Positions 1-10,524 of a DNA stretch of 64,000 bases are shown piece by piece (position 1 is the stretch's first letter; every line of letters starts with the position of its first letter). A program made the translations under genes and the position numbers. The notes under the pieces are model-generated. The model did not search any database and was not told where the DNA came from. It worked only from the letters and a program-made list of their open reading frames with translations. Source of the stretch: Apodemus sylvaticus (Eukaryota; Chordata; Mammalia; Rodentia; Muridae); contig NC_067476.1 in the NCBI RefSeq assembly GCF_947179515.1, forward strand, positions 55,444,074-55,508,073. The letters run 5' to 3'.

Positions 1-586
1 CTTGCTTGCTCAGTTACATTAGCTGAAACAACAAATTTAATCCATGATGTCAATAGTAAATTATAGCTGAGAAGTAATATACGCCTGGCATCATAAAGGC
101 CAAGGCTATGGTAAAAGCCCTGCAAATTCAGGAGCTGTTGTGTTTGACCAAGAGGTAGACTCCGGCTAAATGCTTACATTATGAAAATCAGATTAGTGCT
201 AAAAGCTGCATTTGGGTAATCTTTTTCTTTTTTAAATCTTTTTACAGGGAATTTCTAAAAGCAGTAACCTCTTTCACTCCATCCTGCACTGCGGATTTTG
301 CTCCCATGGACATTGGCTGTGTAATTATATTTTATATTTGGTAGTGGATAAATAATTAAAACGAGAATTACTTTCCTGAAAAGATCATTTAGAGCCACGT
401 TTTCTATTACCATAGCTGCTGGCTGGGGGAGGGGACAATGCCTCCTACCTACCTAAACTACCTTGCCATTAAAGTATCTAAATTACCTTGGTGAATTCTG
501 AGCACAGAAGTGGTTGATGAATTGCTTTTGCATAAATGCACTTTCTCTTTGCTAGAATCTAATTTTATGAAACACTCATGTGCGTA
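1..586. other. Unique non-coding sequence
   Basis: This stretch is AT-rich and non-repetitive, with no long open frame and no repeat family I can recognise. Nothing here supports an exon. Confidence 0.5.
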
Positions 587-617
587 TACACACACACACA
601 CACACTCTCTCTCTCAC

Positions 618-648
<31 letters not shown>
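587..648. repeat. (CA)n/(CT)n compound microsatellite
   Basis: A CA run, a short CT block and a second CA run follow one another. The His/Thr-rich and Cys/Val-rich frames crossing it are translations of the repeat and not genes. Confidence 0.95.
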
Positions 649-649
<1 letters not shown>

Positions 650-1740
650 CACCAAGAGACACACATATACCAAAGCAGCCAATGAACCCTCTCAGGAAGA
701 AAAATTGGAGGCTGGAATTTTCTCTATATAATGAAGCTTTTTTAAATGTTGCCAGTAATATAAGCATCTCTGAGGAAAGCCCAAATGGCTTCATCTCCTG
801 TAGGGAAGAGCAGTTCATGAATCATTGTTTCCATGCAAAGTGTTTCTTTCCTTTAACTGAGACTATCAATTGTAGCAGCTGGACTTTTTTTTTTAAGTAA
901 CAAAATTTCATTCTGCTGTAAAGTCATTTATTACAAGTATCTAGGAGAAATCCTTCAAAAAGACCCCAAAGTGTTCTGTGGAGCAGTCTAGTGCCTGCAC
1001 CCCTTTGTCCTTAGGTGGTTGTGGGTTTTCCTAAGTATCCAGGATGGATCTTCAGTAACAGCATCTCTCAGTAGGCTCAGATATATTTCTGTTTAGTACC
1101 TAGAAGCATTTGTCATAGTTTTCATGTGTTCTTGCTGGGTCTGTTCTATGAAGGAAAGAATGTGGTATCTGAGCCTCCAATACATAATGTGACAGCAGAG
1201 CCTGGAGTTAGGCAGGCTTGGTACCTCCTGTGTCCCTGAAAAGGGACACAATGACCAGGGACTGCTTGGCACCATGGAGCCTTGCCTGAGGGGCTCTGAG
1301 GGATCTGGTCACACACAGGCTGACAGAAGGGACTCAGTCATGTGTCTTTAGCTGGGATCCCTCGGATCTGACTGCTCTGTTACTGCACAGTGTGTGCGGA
1401 ATTGAGTCAGGAGAGAAGATGAGAGTCAGGAGGGAAGATGTGACCATGGACCCATCTGTTAGCTGGCCTCATTTGTGATCACTCACCACCACTGCTCAGA
1501 CTGACCATGGTTCAAGTTCACATTAACACTTCAGAAAGAAACAAAATGGCTATTAGATACTAAGGTTATTGTGATTAATATGGGTCCATTTTTATTTCCA
1601 AGATTTCCTTAATTTGGAAATTAATGTTCATGAACATCCCTGAGAGAATGTAAATGAATATAATTCTGTCTCTAAGAATATTAAAATTGAAAATGATGAC
1701 AAAAATATATAGCCCTATAACTAACCTCTCAGCCTTTAAT
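649..1740. other. Unique non-coding sequence
   Basis: This is moderate-GC single-copy sequence with no repeat family or exon-like frame that I can support. Confidence 0.45.
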
Positions 1741-1761
1741 CTCTCTCTCTCTCTCTCTCTC
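1741..1761. repeat. (CT)n microsatellite
   Basis: A pure CT dinucleotide run of about 21 nt. Confidence 0.9.
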
Positions 1762-2114
1762 GTTCCCCTTTGTGTCACTTTCTTGGAGGAAGGATGGGGC
1801 AGGGAAGAACAAGTGTGTCTTTTGTGAAGGCATTAGACACTGTCTACCACAGATCTTTTTAATACATTGGCAGCAGTTCCAGAATTGATTTGTATCGATT
1901 TATATGCCAATGCAAGATCACTGGCACGCATTATCTTGTCTTACAGCATCATCAGCATTTAATTGTGATTCTTTTCATAGTAAAACAGAAAAATTAATTC
2001 CCAATTTTTTTATTACAAAGCAGAATGCCACTCTATAAATCAGGTTTTGATAATTTTGACAGCAATTAATGTTTTTCTCTATAGTAATATAGGAACAAAT
2101 CTTGATTTCTGAAT

Positions 2115-2219
2115 AGAAGAGGGAAGGAGGGGGAGAGGGAAGGAGGGGGAGAGGGAAGGAGGGAGGGAGGGAGGGAGGGAAGGAGGGAGGGAGGGAGGGA
2201 GGGAGGGAGGGAGGGAGGG
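2115..2219. repeat. Purine-only GGGA/GGAG tract, 105 nt
   Basis: There is no pyrimidine on this strand across the tract, which is built from GGGA, GGAA and GGGGGA units. Such homopurine mirror-like tracts can adopt triplex (H-DNA) structures. The Pro/Ser-rich frames on the opposite strand are artefacts of the repeat. Confidence 0.95.
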
Positions 2220-2339
2220 CAGCTGGCGCGGGGATCTCCCATCTGCATAGATGTATGCTCTTCCCTACACTGCGTAGTAACATGGACCCTCCAGGACATT
2301 GCACACTGCTTTAACTAACGGTCATGTGTTCTGGGTGTG

Positions 2340-2450
2340 AAGCCCCGTACTTGGCACTTCATTCCTCAGCTCATTCAATACTTGGAACAGCCCTGCGAGT
2401 TCGGTCTTGTTCTTTTCCCATTTTATAAAGGAGAAAACTGGCACCAAGAA
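2340..2450 (-). repeat. MIR SINE relic
   Basis: The sequence resembles the antisense MIR core: a Cys-rich-looking 'cattcaatacttggaacagccct' type segment, then 'cccattttataaaggagaaaactg', which matches the usual 'cccattttacagatgaggaaactg'. MIR is an ancient mammalian tRNA-derived SINE, so strong divergence is expected. Edges are approximate. Confidence 0.65.
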
Positions 2451-2549
2451 TGTCTAGGCAAGGAGACCTTGTGTCACGGTCCAGCTTGGTCTACGTAGTA
2501 AGACTGAACGCAAACAAAACAACGTGAAGAACAAAGGACAAAACCAACG

Positions 2550-3290
2550 CTGTGCAAGGCAAGGCAGTCTAACCTTTCAAGGCTGCACACCCAGTGGGCA
2601 AGCTGTTTCTGCTCTAAAACTGCACCGATTGGTCCAGATCCAACACCACGCCCCCAAGCACGATCAGATCCCACCTTCTTGCTAGCTGGCTCACCTTACA
2701 AGTTCCTCGGACTTGCCTCGGAGTAGCCTCTCCCAGCAGTGTTTCTCTCACCTAGTGTAATCCTGGCAGCTCCAGCCTTTGATGGGTGCTGGGAATGTAA
2801 AACTCTTCATTACCCCATTAACCATATTCTCTTCTCTGCTAAACCTAATTTATGAACACCAAGCTAATGTATAGTTGCATGACTCTACAGCCTCTCTATA
2901 CTTTTTGACACATTTCGGTGTTTAGATCCTCTGTGGGATTTTCTGAAGTTCGAGATTAGACGAGACTCCTTTGCAGAATCCTTCCAGGTCCTTCCCAGGG
3001 GCCTGCAGAGATGAGGGCAGCGTCCCTGTGAATGAAGTTAGGCTTGAGGTGCAGGAGTCACCAGGACAAGACTTTCATGATCGCTGCTCAGGTTTCAAGA
3101 TACAAGACACGGGGAAATCTTGTGGGCAGTACAGGAGCCTCCATTTCAAGCTCCCCACTGAGCAGCTTTCCTAAAAATCAGAGAAGGCCGTTAGACGACA
3201 AGTGTAAGAAAGGAATATATAGAAGTCACACGCGGACTGGTCCTAGGCGTGGAGGATGCTGCAACAGGTCAAGCCCCAGCATCCCCTTGT
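2550..3290. other. Unique non-coding sequence
   Basis: No gene or repeat is recognised. Short open frames overlap on the plus strand near 2971-3174, but they have no recognisable domain and run into the pyrimidine repeat that follows. Confidence 0.4.
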
Positions 3291-3376
3291 CTTTCCTTCT
3301 CCCTCCCCTCCCCCTCCCCCCCTCACGCTCCCTCTTCCTCCTCTCTCCTTCTCCCTCCCCTCCCCCTCCCTTCTGC

Positions 3377-3442
<66 letters not shown>
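3291..3442. repeat. Polypyrimidine tract ending in (TC)n
   Basis: CCCTCC/CTTCC-rich sequence passes into a pure TC run from about 3378 to 3442. The overlapping Ser/Leu-rich plus frames and the Arg/Glu-rich minus frame are repeat translations. Confidence 0.95.
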
Positions 3443-3445
<3 letters not shown>

Positions 3446-3649
3446 TTGATCTCATGGTGTCTGCTCTCTGGAGCCTCCCATCTCCACCCTGGGTCCACTG
3501 TACCCACCTAGCTACTCACTCAGCTTTTTCCCTCTTCTCCAAGGGGCCGAATAGTTCTGGACGATGCCTTTTATTTAGGTGTGCCAAGGTGCAGAGCAAA
3601 TTTGTACTTGATGTTTTAAAAATCAAGTTGTACATTGTTGCCAAATAAT

Positions 3650-5350
3650 CACAAAACTCTTAATTTATTCAAATGAAGGCCTTAAGGCTGCTACAGCCTG
3701 TATGTATTTATTTACTTGTGCCTTCAGCAGGCTCCTGCTTTTTTTGCTGTCCTGACTTTCTATAACTGAAGCTTGCACTTGTAACTATCTACTTAACAGG
3801 CCAGTGCGATTGATCACAAATGTAGCACATCTGCTGTTGTGGTTGTTATTGTTTGTTAATATGTATTGATTGATCTAATTCCCCTCCCCTCAAATGACCA
3901 AACACATTCAAATTTCTCCCTCAGTCCATGTGACGACTTATTGCACAGTGGCTAAGCTATGAATATTCTTTTTTTTTCCTGATTTAAACAGACCCATGGG
4001 TCTCCTGTAAATATCTATAGAGGAATAATTTCAAATTCAGACAAATGGCTTGGATTTTCAGGCAAGTTGAATAGTCAGGAGGCATAGCCAAGGCACCCTG
4101 GACAGGAATGGATTGGTAGGTTGGTTGGGGGGTGCTTTGAAAACACTACTTTCATTTTTGGGTCCAACAAAACCATCCATGTTAAAAAAAAATAAATCGT
4201 GTGTGGTCTTTCCTTACACTTAGAAACTTGGTTCCTTTCTTCCCCTTTGATACACCCACCACCTCTATTAATGCAGTAACACGCCTGGTTTGTTCTCTTC
4301 CAACTTTCTCTGCCAACACAGATTTAGATTAAAAATAGATTGCAGAAGAGAGGTTAGGAGGAAGTAGAAGCACTTCAGCAACATGTCTGCTCTGGGCTCT
4401 GAGGCCAGATCTCTCAGGTTTGTCCCATTTTAAAAAAATAGAGACTGTCACTCTCAAAGAAGCTCCAGGCAGAGAAAAAGAGTTTATAAATATTTAGACA
4501 ACAAACACCGTAAGACATGCTTACAAGAAACAGTCTTTGGCACTTCATAATTGCATTTAATTAAGGTTAATAATTAACTTCGCAAAGAACCCAAAGCAAA
4601 GCAAAGAATTAGACAAATGATCTTAGATCTGGAGATGCAAAATTCTTCAAGTGCCTAAGACTCACTGGAGGAATCATGGATGACAGGAGACTGAATCTGA
4701 GCCCCATTGCTGAGTGCCTTGGCTCTGTTCATGGGCTGGCTATACAGTAAAAGATCAGAGAAGTAAAGAGCTAATCAGCATTCAGAAAGAAAGGTGCTGT
4801 CTATGTACTTATCCAAGGTGGTGTGGCCCAGACCTCGCTCAAGAATGCTGCAACATGGCATCAGCTGTAAAAAGATTAAGAAGTAGAAACAAACATTGAA
4901 AACAAGACCCTCAAGTAGACAAACAAAAAATCCAGAGAGTCAGCCAGAGAGAGAGAAAGCCTGGGTCCAGCATCCTTTCATCTCTGGGAGGTCGGTGGCC
5001 TTTTGAAAACTGCAGGAAGCTGGGAGTGGGGCTTTACAGCAGCACAGAAATGGGGCCCATAACTGTGCTCATATAGTTGGTGTACAAGAAGAACATGTTG
5101 CTCTCTCCTGGTACTTGTGAAAAAATTCATAGAGCCCTAGCATGGAAGGGCAGAACCTATGTGGGTATTAACAATTGACTTCGCCAATCGGTTTATTGTA
5201 TGTCTAATGTGATAGTGATTAGAAGCAGTTAACTGACAGGACAGGGACTCATAGGGATCCTCCAAAAGTATAGTCTGATGACAAAGACTACAGGATGTGT
5301 CGGGGGTGGGGAGTGGGGAGTGGATCAGGGTGAAAAACTGAAAGTTGGGG
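3650..5350. other. Unique non-coding sequence
   Basis: This is AT-rich sequence of about 1.7 kb without a recognisable rodent SINE or LINE. The largest frame (4714-4899, 61 codons) has no family features. Confidence 0.45.
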
Positions 5351-5354
5351 GGGG

Positions 5355-5488
5355 GCAGTGAAGTGAGTCAGCAGACACCTGCAGTACAAGCCAGGCCAAC
5401 TGAGTCCAACTCCCAGAATCTATGGACAGAGAGAAGTGACCCCTCAAATTGTCCTCTGGCATCTCTATTATGGACAAACACACACAAC

Positions 5489-5489
<1 letters not shown>
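5355..5489 (+). mobile_element. B3-type SINE fragment (B2 superfamily)
   Basis: The sequence 'aagccaggccaactgagtcc', then a 'cccagaatctatggacagag' segment and 'ttgtcctctggc', follow the order of the B3/B2 consensus body (tRNA-derived, pol III transcribed). The 5' promoter part is weak or missing. The A-rich/CA tail has become the long GA microsatellite that follows. Confidence 0.7.

Positions 5490-5554
<65 letters not shown>
5490..5554. repeat. (GA)n microsatellite
   Basis: A 65-nt GA run sits directly at the 3' end of the B3 fragment and was probably seeded from its tail. Confidence 0.95.
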
Positions 5555-5557
<3 letters not shown>

Positions 5558-5631
5558 CAGACAGACAAAAAGAGAGACAGAGAGACAGACACTAAGAGAC
5601 ACATAGTAAATGCAAAACAATTACTATAGCA

Positions 5632-5667
5632 ACACACACACACACACACACACTCACACACACACAC
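5632..5667. repeat. (CA)n microsatellite
   Basis: A CA run with one CACT interruption. Confidence 0.9.
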
Positions 5668-6157
5668 CAAAACCCTGTAGAGTGTAAAATGCAGGAAGAG
5701 AAAAAAATCAAAGATGCACTGTAGAGCTAGTTCCTGATGCAGACGAGTACACTAACTTCCCAGGACCATCAGAAGACATAGACACTTCTCAAAGCTTCTT
5801 GTACCAAGAACATCCACAACCAAACACACTCATGTGTCAGCGCTCATGACAGCTCCCTGGCTCTGGCTAAGTGCTCTGCCCTGGAGCTGCAGGCCCAGCT
5901 CTGTCCCTGAATGACTGCAGGTGACCTACACGTGCTCCCCTTGGCTCCTGAGAGTCCCAGGCGCAGTTTTGGTTACTTCAACTTGCCAGCATCTGGTGGT
6001 TCAGAGTGGTTCAAATCCCTGTTTGTTTTATTTCTTTGCCATTAGCTGTCACATGTCTTCTTTCTTTGCTGATTTTATTGGCTGAATATTTTCGCTTTCT
6101 CTTAATGTAAATAAAGTCAGTTTAAATATTTTAGTCTTTCTGGAAAATCAAGTATTA

Positions 6158-6245
6158 GGGCTTAGGCTGGAGATCAGTAGGGCCACGCCTGCTCAGCCTG
6201 GGTTTGCTCCCCAGGCAAACAAAATCAAAACTAAACAAGCCTTGC
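6158..6245 (+). mobile_element. ID-like SINE relic
   Basis: The order 'aggctggagatcagtagggc', a tRNA-like middle, 'cctgggtttgctccccaggc' and then a CAAA/AAAC-rich tail resembles a diverged ID (BC1/tRNA-Ala derived) element. It has decayed too far for a subfamily call. Confidence 0.45.
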
Positions 6246-6403
6246 CTGTTAGCCTCCTTTGTTTGTTTGTTTTTCCTGCTTTCTTTTTGAATATTTACTT
6301 CATTATTAATATAAACTTTCTGCCAAACTTAGAACTTAGTTCTTTTTCTACAATAGCATCCTCTCTTTTAAATCTGTCACTTTCAGTGTAAGTAGCTGCA
6401 GTC

Positions 6404-6418
6404 ACATAAACTCATGTT
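6404..6418. repeat. Left target-site duplication of L1 insertion
   Basis: The 15-mer acataaactcatgtt occurs here and again, exactly, at 7880-7894. The two copies bracket the split L1 copy and show that it entered as one insertion. Confidence 0.93.
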
Positions 6419-6683
6419 TTTTTGTTTTTTGTTTTTTGTTTTTGTTTTCTACAGTCTTTGTTTACATTCCAAATGATTTTTCCTTTCCCAGTTCCCCCCT
6501 CCCCATAAGTCCCATAAGCCCTCTTCCCTCCACCCATTCCCCAATCAACCCCTCCCACTTCTCTGTCCTGGCAATCCCCTACATTGCTGCATCAAGCCTT
6601 TCCAGGATGAGGGCCCTCGCCTTTCTTCTTCTTGGGCATCATTTGATATGTGAACTGTGTCTTGGGTACTCAGAGCTTCTGGG

Positions 6684-7250
6684 CTAATATCCACTTATCA
6701 GTGACTGCATTCCATGTGTGTTCTTTTGTGATTGGGTCACCTCATGTAGGATGATATTTTCTATTTCCAACCATTTGCCCAAGAATTTCATGAATTCATT
6801 GTTTTTAATTGCTGAATAGTATTCCATTGTGTAAATATACCACATTTTCTGTATCCATTCCTCCATTGAGGGACATCTGGGTTCTTTCCAGCTTCTGGCT
6901 ATTATAAATAAGGCTGCTATGAACATAGTAGAGCATGAGTCCTTATTGCATGCTGAGGAATCCTCTGGGTATATGCCCAGGAGTGGTTTAACAGAGTCCT
7001 CCAAAAGTGTCATGCCTAGTTTTCTGAGGAACCGTCAGACAGATTTCCAGAGTGATTGTACCAGCTTGCCATCCCACCAGCAGTGGAGGAGTGTTCCTCT
7101 TTCTCTACATCCTCGCCAACACCTGCTGTCTTCTGAGTTTTTAATCTTAGCCATTCTGACTGGTGTGAGGTAAAATCTCAGGGTTGTTTTGATTTGCATT
7201 TCCCTAATGACTAATAATGTTGAACATTTCTTAAGGTACTTCTCAGCCAT
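6684..7250 (-). pseudogene. L1 ORF2p C-terminal fragment
   Basis: About 189 codons correspond to the last part of ORF2p, downstream of the reverse transcriptase, ending in the natural stop after a SLISGY-type terminus. Recognisable family segments include IREMQIKTTLRFYLTPVRMA, CWRGC, GTLLHCWWD, LLGIYPED, MFIAALFIIARSWK and KMWYIYTMEYYSAIK. One in-frame TGA at 7035-7037 breaks the frame, after which it continues in register. In the CWWD segment the next residue is Gly where the family normally has Cys, so a conserved cysteine of the C-terminal Cys-rich motif appears lost. Start and promoter are absent. This is a fossil, not an expressed protein. Confidence 0.92.
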
Positions 7251-7261
7251 TCAAAATTCTT

Positions 7262-7849
7262 CAGGAAGATACCATAGAAAGCATTGACTCAACAGTCAAA
7301 GAAAATGCAAAATGCAAAAAGCTTATAACCCAAAACATCCAGGAAATCCAGGACACAATAAAAAGACCAAACATAAGGATTATAGGTATAGATGATAGTG
7401 AAGATTTACAGTTTAAAGGGCCAGCAAATATCTTCAACAAAATTATGGAAGAAAACTTCCCTAACCTAAAGAGAGAGATGCTCATGAACATACAAGAAGC
7501 CTACAGAACTCCAAACAGACTAGACCAGAACAGAAATACCTCCCATCACATAATAAACAAAACCCCAAATGCACTAAACAAAGAAAGAATATTAAAGGCA
7601 GTAAGAGAAAAAAGCCAAGTAACATATAAAGGAAGATCTATCAGAATTACACCAGACTTCTCACTAGAGACCATGAAAGCTAGAAGATCCTGAGCAGATC
7701 TCATGCAGACTCTAAGAGAACACAAATTCCAGCCAAGACTACTATACCCAGCAAAACTCTCAATCACCATAGATGGAGAAACCAAGATATTCCATGACAA
7801 AACAAATTTACACAATATCTTTCTACAAACCCAGCTGTACAAAGGATAA
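7262..7849 (+). pseudogene. L1 ORF1p C-terminal two-thirds fragment
   Basis: The frame is open from 7262 to a TGA at 7691-7693, then continues in register to TAA at 7847-7849. It matches mouse-type L1 ORF1p, the RNA-binding nucleic-acid chaperone. The end of the coiled coil is followed by the RRM region (PNIRIIGIDD, GPANIFNKI) and the C-terminal domain (EAYRTPNRLDQ, RILKAVREK, YKGRSIRITPDFS, LYPAKLSI). The TGA replaces the Trp normally found after ARRS. The N-terminus is absent because the copy starts inside the gene. It lies on the strand opposite to the ORF2 fragment because of the insertion-time inversion. Confidence 0.92.
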
Positions 7850-8034
7850 TAGGGGGAAAATGCCAATACAAGGAGGGAAACATAAACTCATGTTAATGTA
7901 TGTTCTTATCACCAACAAAATCCTAGAAACAATACAATTGTGGTTACCAGGGATATGAGCTGTGGTCATATGGTACCATGGTACAGATATGATCTACTCT
8001 ATAAGTCCTGTGTTGGTTGGCCACTCCATCCACA

Positions 8035-9360
8035 ACTAAGTGCACTATTCGGGGAGGTGGCAGAAACTTTAGGACGTGAGGCAAAGATGGAGGACTCATG
8101 CCCCTGGGGTAGGTATGCCTTTGAAAGTTATGCCTAGTCCTGGTTCCAGTCTCTCCTTCTGCTTCCTGTCTGCCACGAGGAGAGTAGTCTTTGCCCTCTG
8201 ACATCTTGGTTGTCAACTTGCCTTGATCTGGAACTGGGAGATAGGCCTCTGGGTAGATCTATTAGGGAATCTCCTTTTCCTTTTTTTCTTTCACTTATTT
8301 ATTCATTTTACAGTCTGATTTTGGCCCCATCATCCCCCTCTTTTCCAAGTCCCCCCCTTACAAATATCTCCCCTCATTAATCCCCCTTATCCTCAGAAAA
8401 GGGGAGACTCCTCTTGGGGGGTTCCCAGCCCTGGGACATCCAGTGGCAGGAGGACTAAGTACATCCTCTTCTTCTGGAAGTCCAATTATGGGAAGGAGAT
8501 GCAATGGCAGGCAACATAGTCAGAGACAGCCCCTGCTCCAAGCTGCACGTCTGCTGCTAATGTGTAGGGGACCTAGGTCCAGCCCATGCACGCTCTTTGA
8601 TTCATGGTTCATGCTCTGTGAGTTGGGGCCAGGTTAGTTGGCTCTGTAGATCTTCTTGAGATTGAGGGAAAGGCCAGTCTATGACTGACTCAACTGGAGA
8701 CTGATCCCATGTAAGAGAGCCATCCCCTGACACTATTAATGATACTCTGCTATGCTTGTAGACAGGAGCCTAGCCCAACTGTCTCCTGAGAGGCTTCATC
8801 CAACAGTTAATGGAAACAAATGCAGAGACACACTGCCAAAAATAAGGTGGAGCTTGGGGAGTCTTGTGGAAGAGTTGGGGATAGAACTGAGTGAGCTGGA
8901 AGGGAATTTCTTAGAAGGATAAACTGACTGGGAAGATGGAACCCCAAAGTGGGCAATGCCTTCCATAGGCAGCAGCCCAGATATAAAGAGACACGAGTCT
9001 GAGCTCCATTCCTGTTGATTTACTTCTTTAGCTGACATAGGATCCCAGAGTTTTGGCCCTTCCAATGTGGGCTCTCGAACTTCTCCAGTCTTCAGTAAGG
9101 CATCACTGCTGAGACATACAGCCATGTGTATCAGTAGCTACTGGATTCTCACACTTTCCAGTATACAGACAACCATTTCTGGACTACTTGGCCTGCATCA
9201 AATAATACTAACTCTATCCTTCTCCTTATGCAGTGATAAGTTCTACCTATCATGATGTTTTGCCTCATGCTGGACACAGTTTCAACAGAATCAAGGATTG
9301 TGGACTAAAAGTTCTTTAACTGTGAACCCAAATAAGCCCTTTCTTCCGAAGGCTGCTTTG
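8035..9360 (+). mobile_element. Old interspersed repeat(s), split by an L1
   Basis: The left part (8035-8275) has 'aaactttaggacgtgaggc', 'tctccttctgcttcctgtct' and 'gttgtcaacttg' segments. The right part (about 8901-9360) has 'gggaagatggaaccccaaag', 'caaggattgtggactaaaag' and 'gaacccaaataagccctttc'. These are features of an LTR-like old mammalian/rodent repeat family also seen at 22890-23310 and 26285-26590. I cannot assign a family name from memory with certainty, and two related elements may be joined here. The interval 8276-8900 is a later L1 insertion. Confidence 0.5.
8276..8900 (-). mobile_element. L1/Lx 3' UTR tail, probably 5'-inverted
   Basis: The T-rich start and 'cattttacagtctgatttt' match the antisense end of an Lx-type L1 3' UTR. 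Antisense 3' UTR continues to about 8690, including the 'gtaggggacctaggtccagc' segment. From about 8690 to 8900 the sequence matches 3' UTR in sense ('tgcttgtagacaggagccta', 'gaggcttcatccaacagtta', 'gtggagcttggggagtcttg'), so orientation flips inside the element. A degenerate duplication, agggaatctcctt at 8263-8275 and agggaatttctta at 8901-8913, fits target-site repeats. Confidence 0.72.
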
Positions 9361-9419
9361 TCAGAACAGCAACAACAGCAACAGCAGCAACCACCACCAC
9401 AACAACAATGACAACAATG
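9361..9419. repeat. (CAR)n trinucleotide repeat
   Basis: Imperfect CAA/CAG/CCA triplets lie at the 3' end of the old repeat, probably grown from its tail. The Val/Ala/Cys runs on the minus strand are repeat translations. Confidence 0.85.
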
Positions 9420-9699
9420 GACAAATACAGGTGGATGAAGGAACACTGGAGATGTGCTATGTGATTTCTGTCTGCAGTTAGCATCACTATATAGGATGCT
9501 CATGCAGTTTAAGGGTCTCTGATGTACTTATCATGAAAACAAGCAGATAGCACACCAAACATTTTAGGAAACTTTTTGAATTTTAAATATGTTTCTTCTT
9601 TTGCTTATCATAGTAGTTTCACATCATAGCTCATAAAATTTGGTATGCACATGTCCAAACTCTTTAAAAATGTGCATATTAAACATGCAGTTTTAAAAA

Positions 9700-9926
9700 A
9701 TTATTTTTATTTTGTTTGTATTTCTTTTATTTTATATGTATGAGTATATTGTCTTCAAATATGTATATGCATGATGTGTATGCATGATTGCCAAAGAGGT
9801 AAGAAGAGGACATTGATACAGCACAATTGGAGTTATGGCTGGTTGGTGCTGGTCGGTACTGGGAGCTGAACTCCAATCCTCTGCATGAGTAATGAGTGCT
9901 AACCGCTGAGCATCTGCCCAGCCCAA
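9700..9926 (-). mobile_element. B3-type SINE (B2 superfamily)
   Basis: The antisense B3 order is present: a T-rich tail ('ttatttttattttgtttgta'), 'tgtatgcatgat', 'agaagaggacattgatacag', 'gagttatggctggt', 'tgggagctgaactccaatcc', then 'gctaaccgctgagcatctgc', which is the tRNA-like head with the box A region. It is moderately diverged. Confidence 0.82.
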
Positions 9927-9944
9927 TATTTGCAGGTTTCATAC

Positions 9945-10320
9945 ATCAAGAGTGTTCACTTATCTCTTTTAAAAAGCAAAGGAAGACAAAGAAGCTTGGG
10001 CAAGAAGATAAGTTCTTTAAACCAGGTGCTGTTGGTAGAGATATCTGCAGAACCTCTAGAGCCCGCTGATGCCATGGCTGGGGTAAGGTGAGACCACTGG
10101 GTTCTAAGGTGATGCCCAAGAGACTGACATAGCAGGTCTTAGTCATCCTGTGTCACGTAATTGACTTGTATTAATCAAATAATGCAATTGATATTTACTC
10201 CTCTTAAATTTTATTGCATTTATTTTACTTTGTTTTGCACAGCAATTTGGCCTAAAGAATATTTCAGACATTATGTTCCGCCCCCTTGACTGGCCAATTT
10301 TGCCTGCCATTAAGATGATT
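9945..10320. other. Unique non-coding sequence
   Basis: No gene or recognisable repeat. Confidence 0.45.
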
Positions 10321-10324
10321 CAGA

Positions 10325-10520
10325 CCTTTGAATTTGGAGCCAGCAAGCCAGGACTTGAATCCCAGCTAGGCCCAGCAGTGTGACCTGGGGGAGGTTGATA
10401 ATTTTCCCACCTATACATTTGGGGTAATTATTACCTGTATCACAGAATTTTTACTCCAGATAAGATGAAACAACTCTTATACAACATTTCAGTGCAGAGT
10501 ATGGTTTGTTTTTTAACAAA
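10325..10520 (+). repeat. MIR SINE relic
   Basis: 'acttgaatcccagctaggcc', 'gtgtgacctgggggaggttg' and 'tttggggtaattattacctg' follow the order of a sense MIR. Divergence is high, as expected for this ancient family. Confidence 0.65.
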
Positions 10521-10524
10521 AATA

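Larger units (their letters stand above)
6419..7879 (-). mobile_element. 5'-inverted (twin-primed) L1 LINE copy
   Basis: Read from the minus strand, the 3' part is a poly-A tail (T-rich at 6419-6450), a 3' UTR (about 6450-6683) and the ORF2p C-terminal coding region (6684-7250). At about 7251-7262 orientation flips, and the remainder (7262-7879) is ORF1 coding sequence on the plus strand. Everything between the end of ORF1 and the ORF2 C-terminus is missing. The 15-bp duplications at 6404-6418 and 7880-7894 enclose both halves, as twin priming during target-primed reverse transcription predicts. The copy is dead: it has no 5' UTR, no endonuclease or reverse transcriptase, and stops in both fragments. 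Confidence 0.93.

Noticed and set aside
2480..2545. Possible B1 3' end (ccagcttggtctacgtagta followed by an A-rich end)
   Set aside because: Only about 40 bp resemble B1 and the flanks do not continue the match, so it is too weak to annotate.
6419..7879. Possibly active LINE-1
   Set aside because: It lacks the 5' UTR, endonuclease and reverse transcriptase, is internally inverted, and has stops in both coding fragments.
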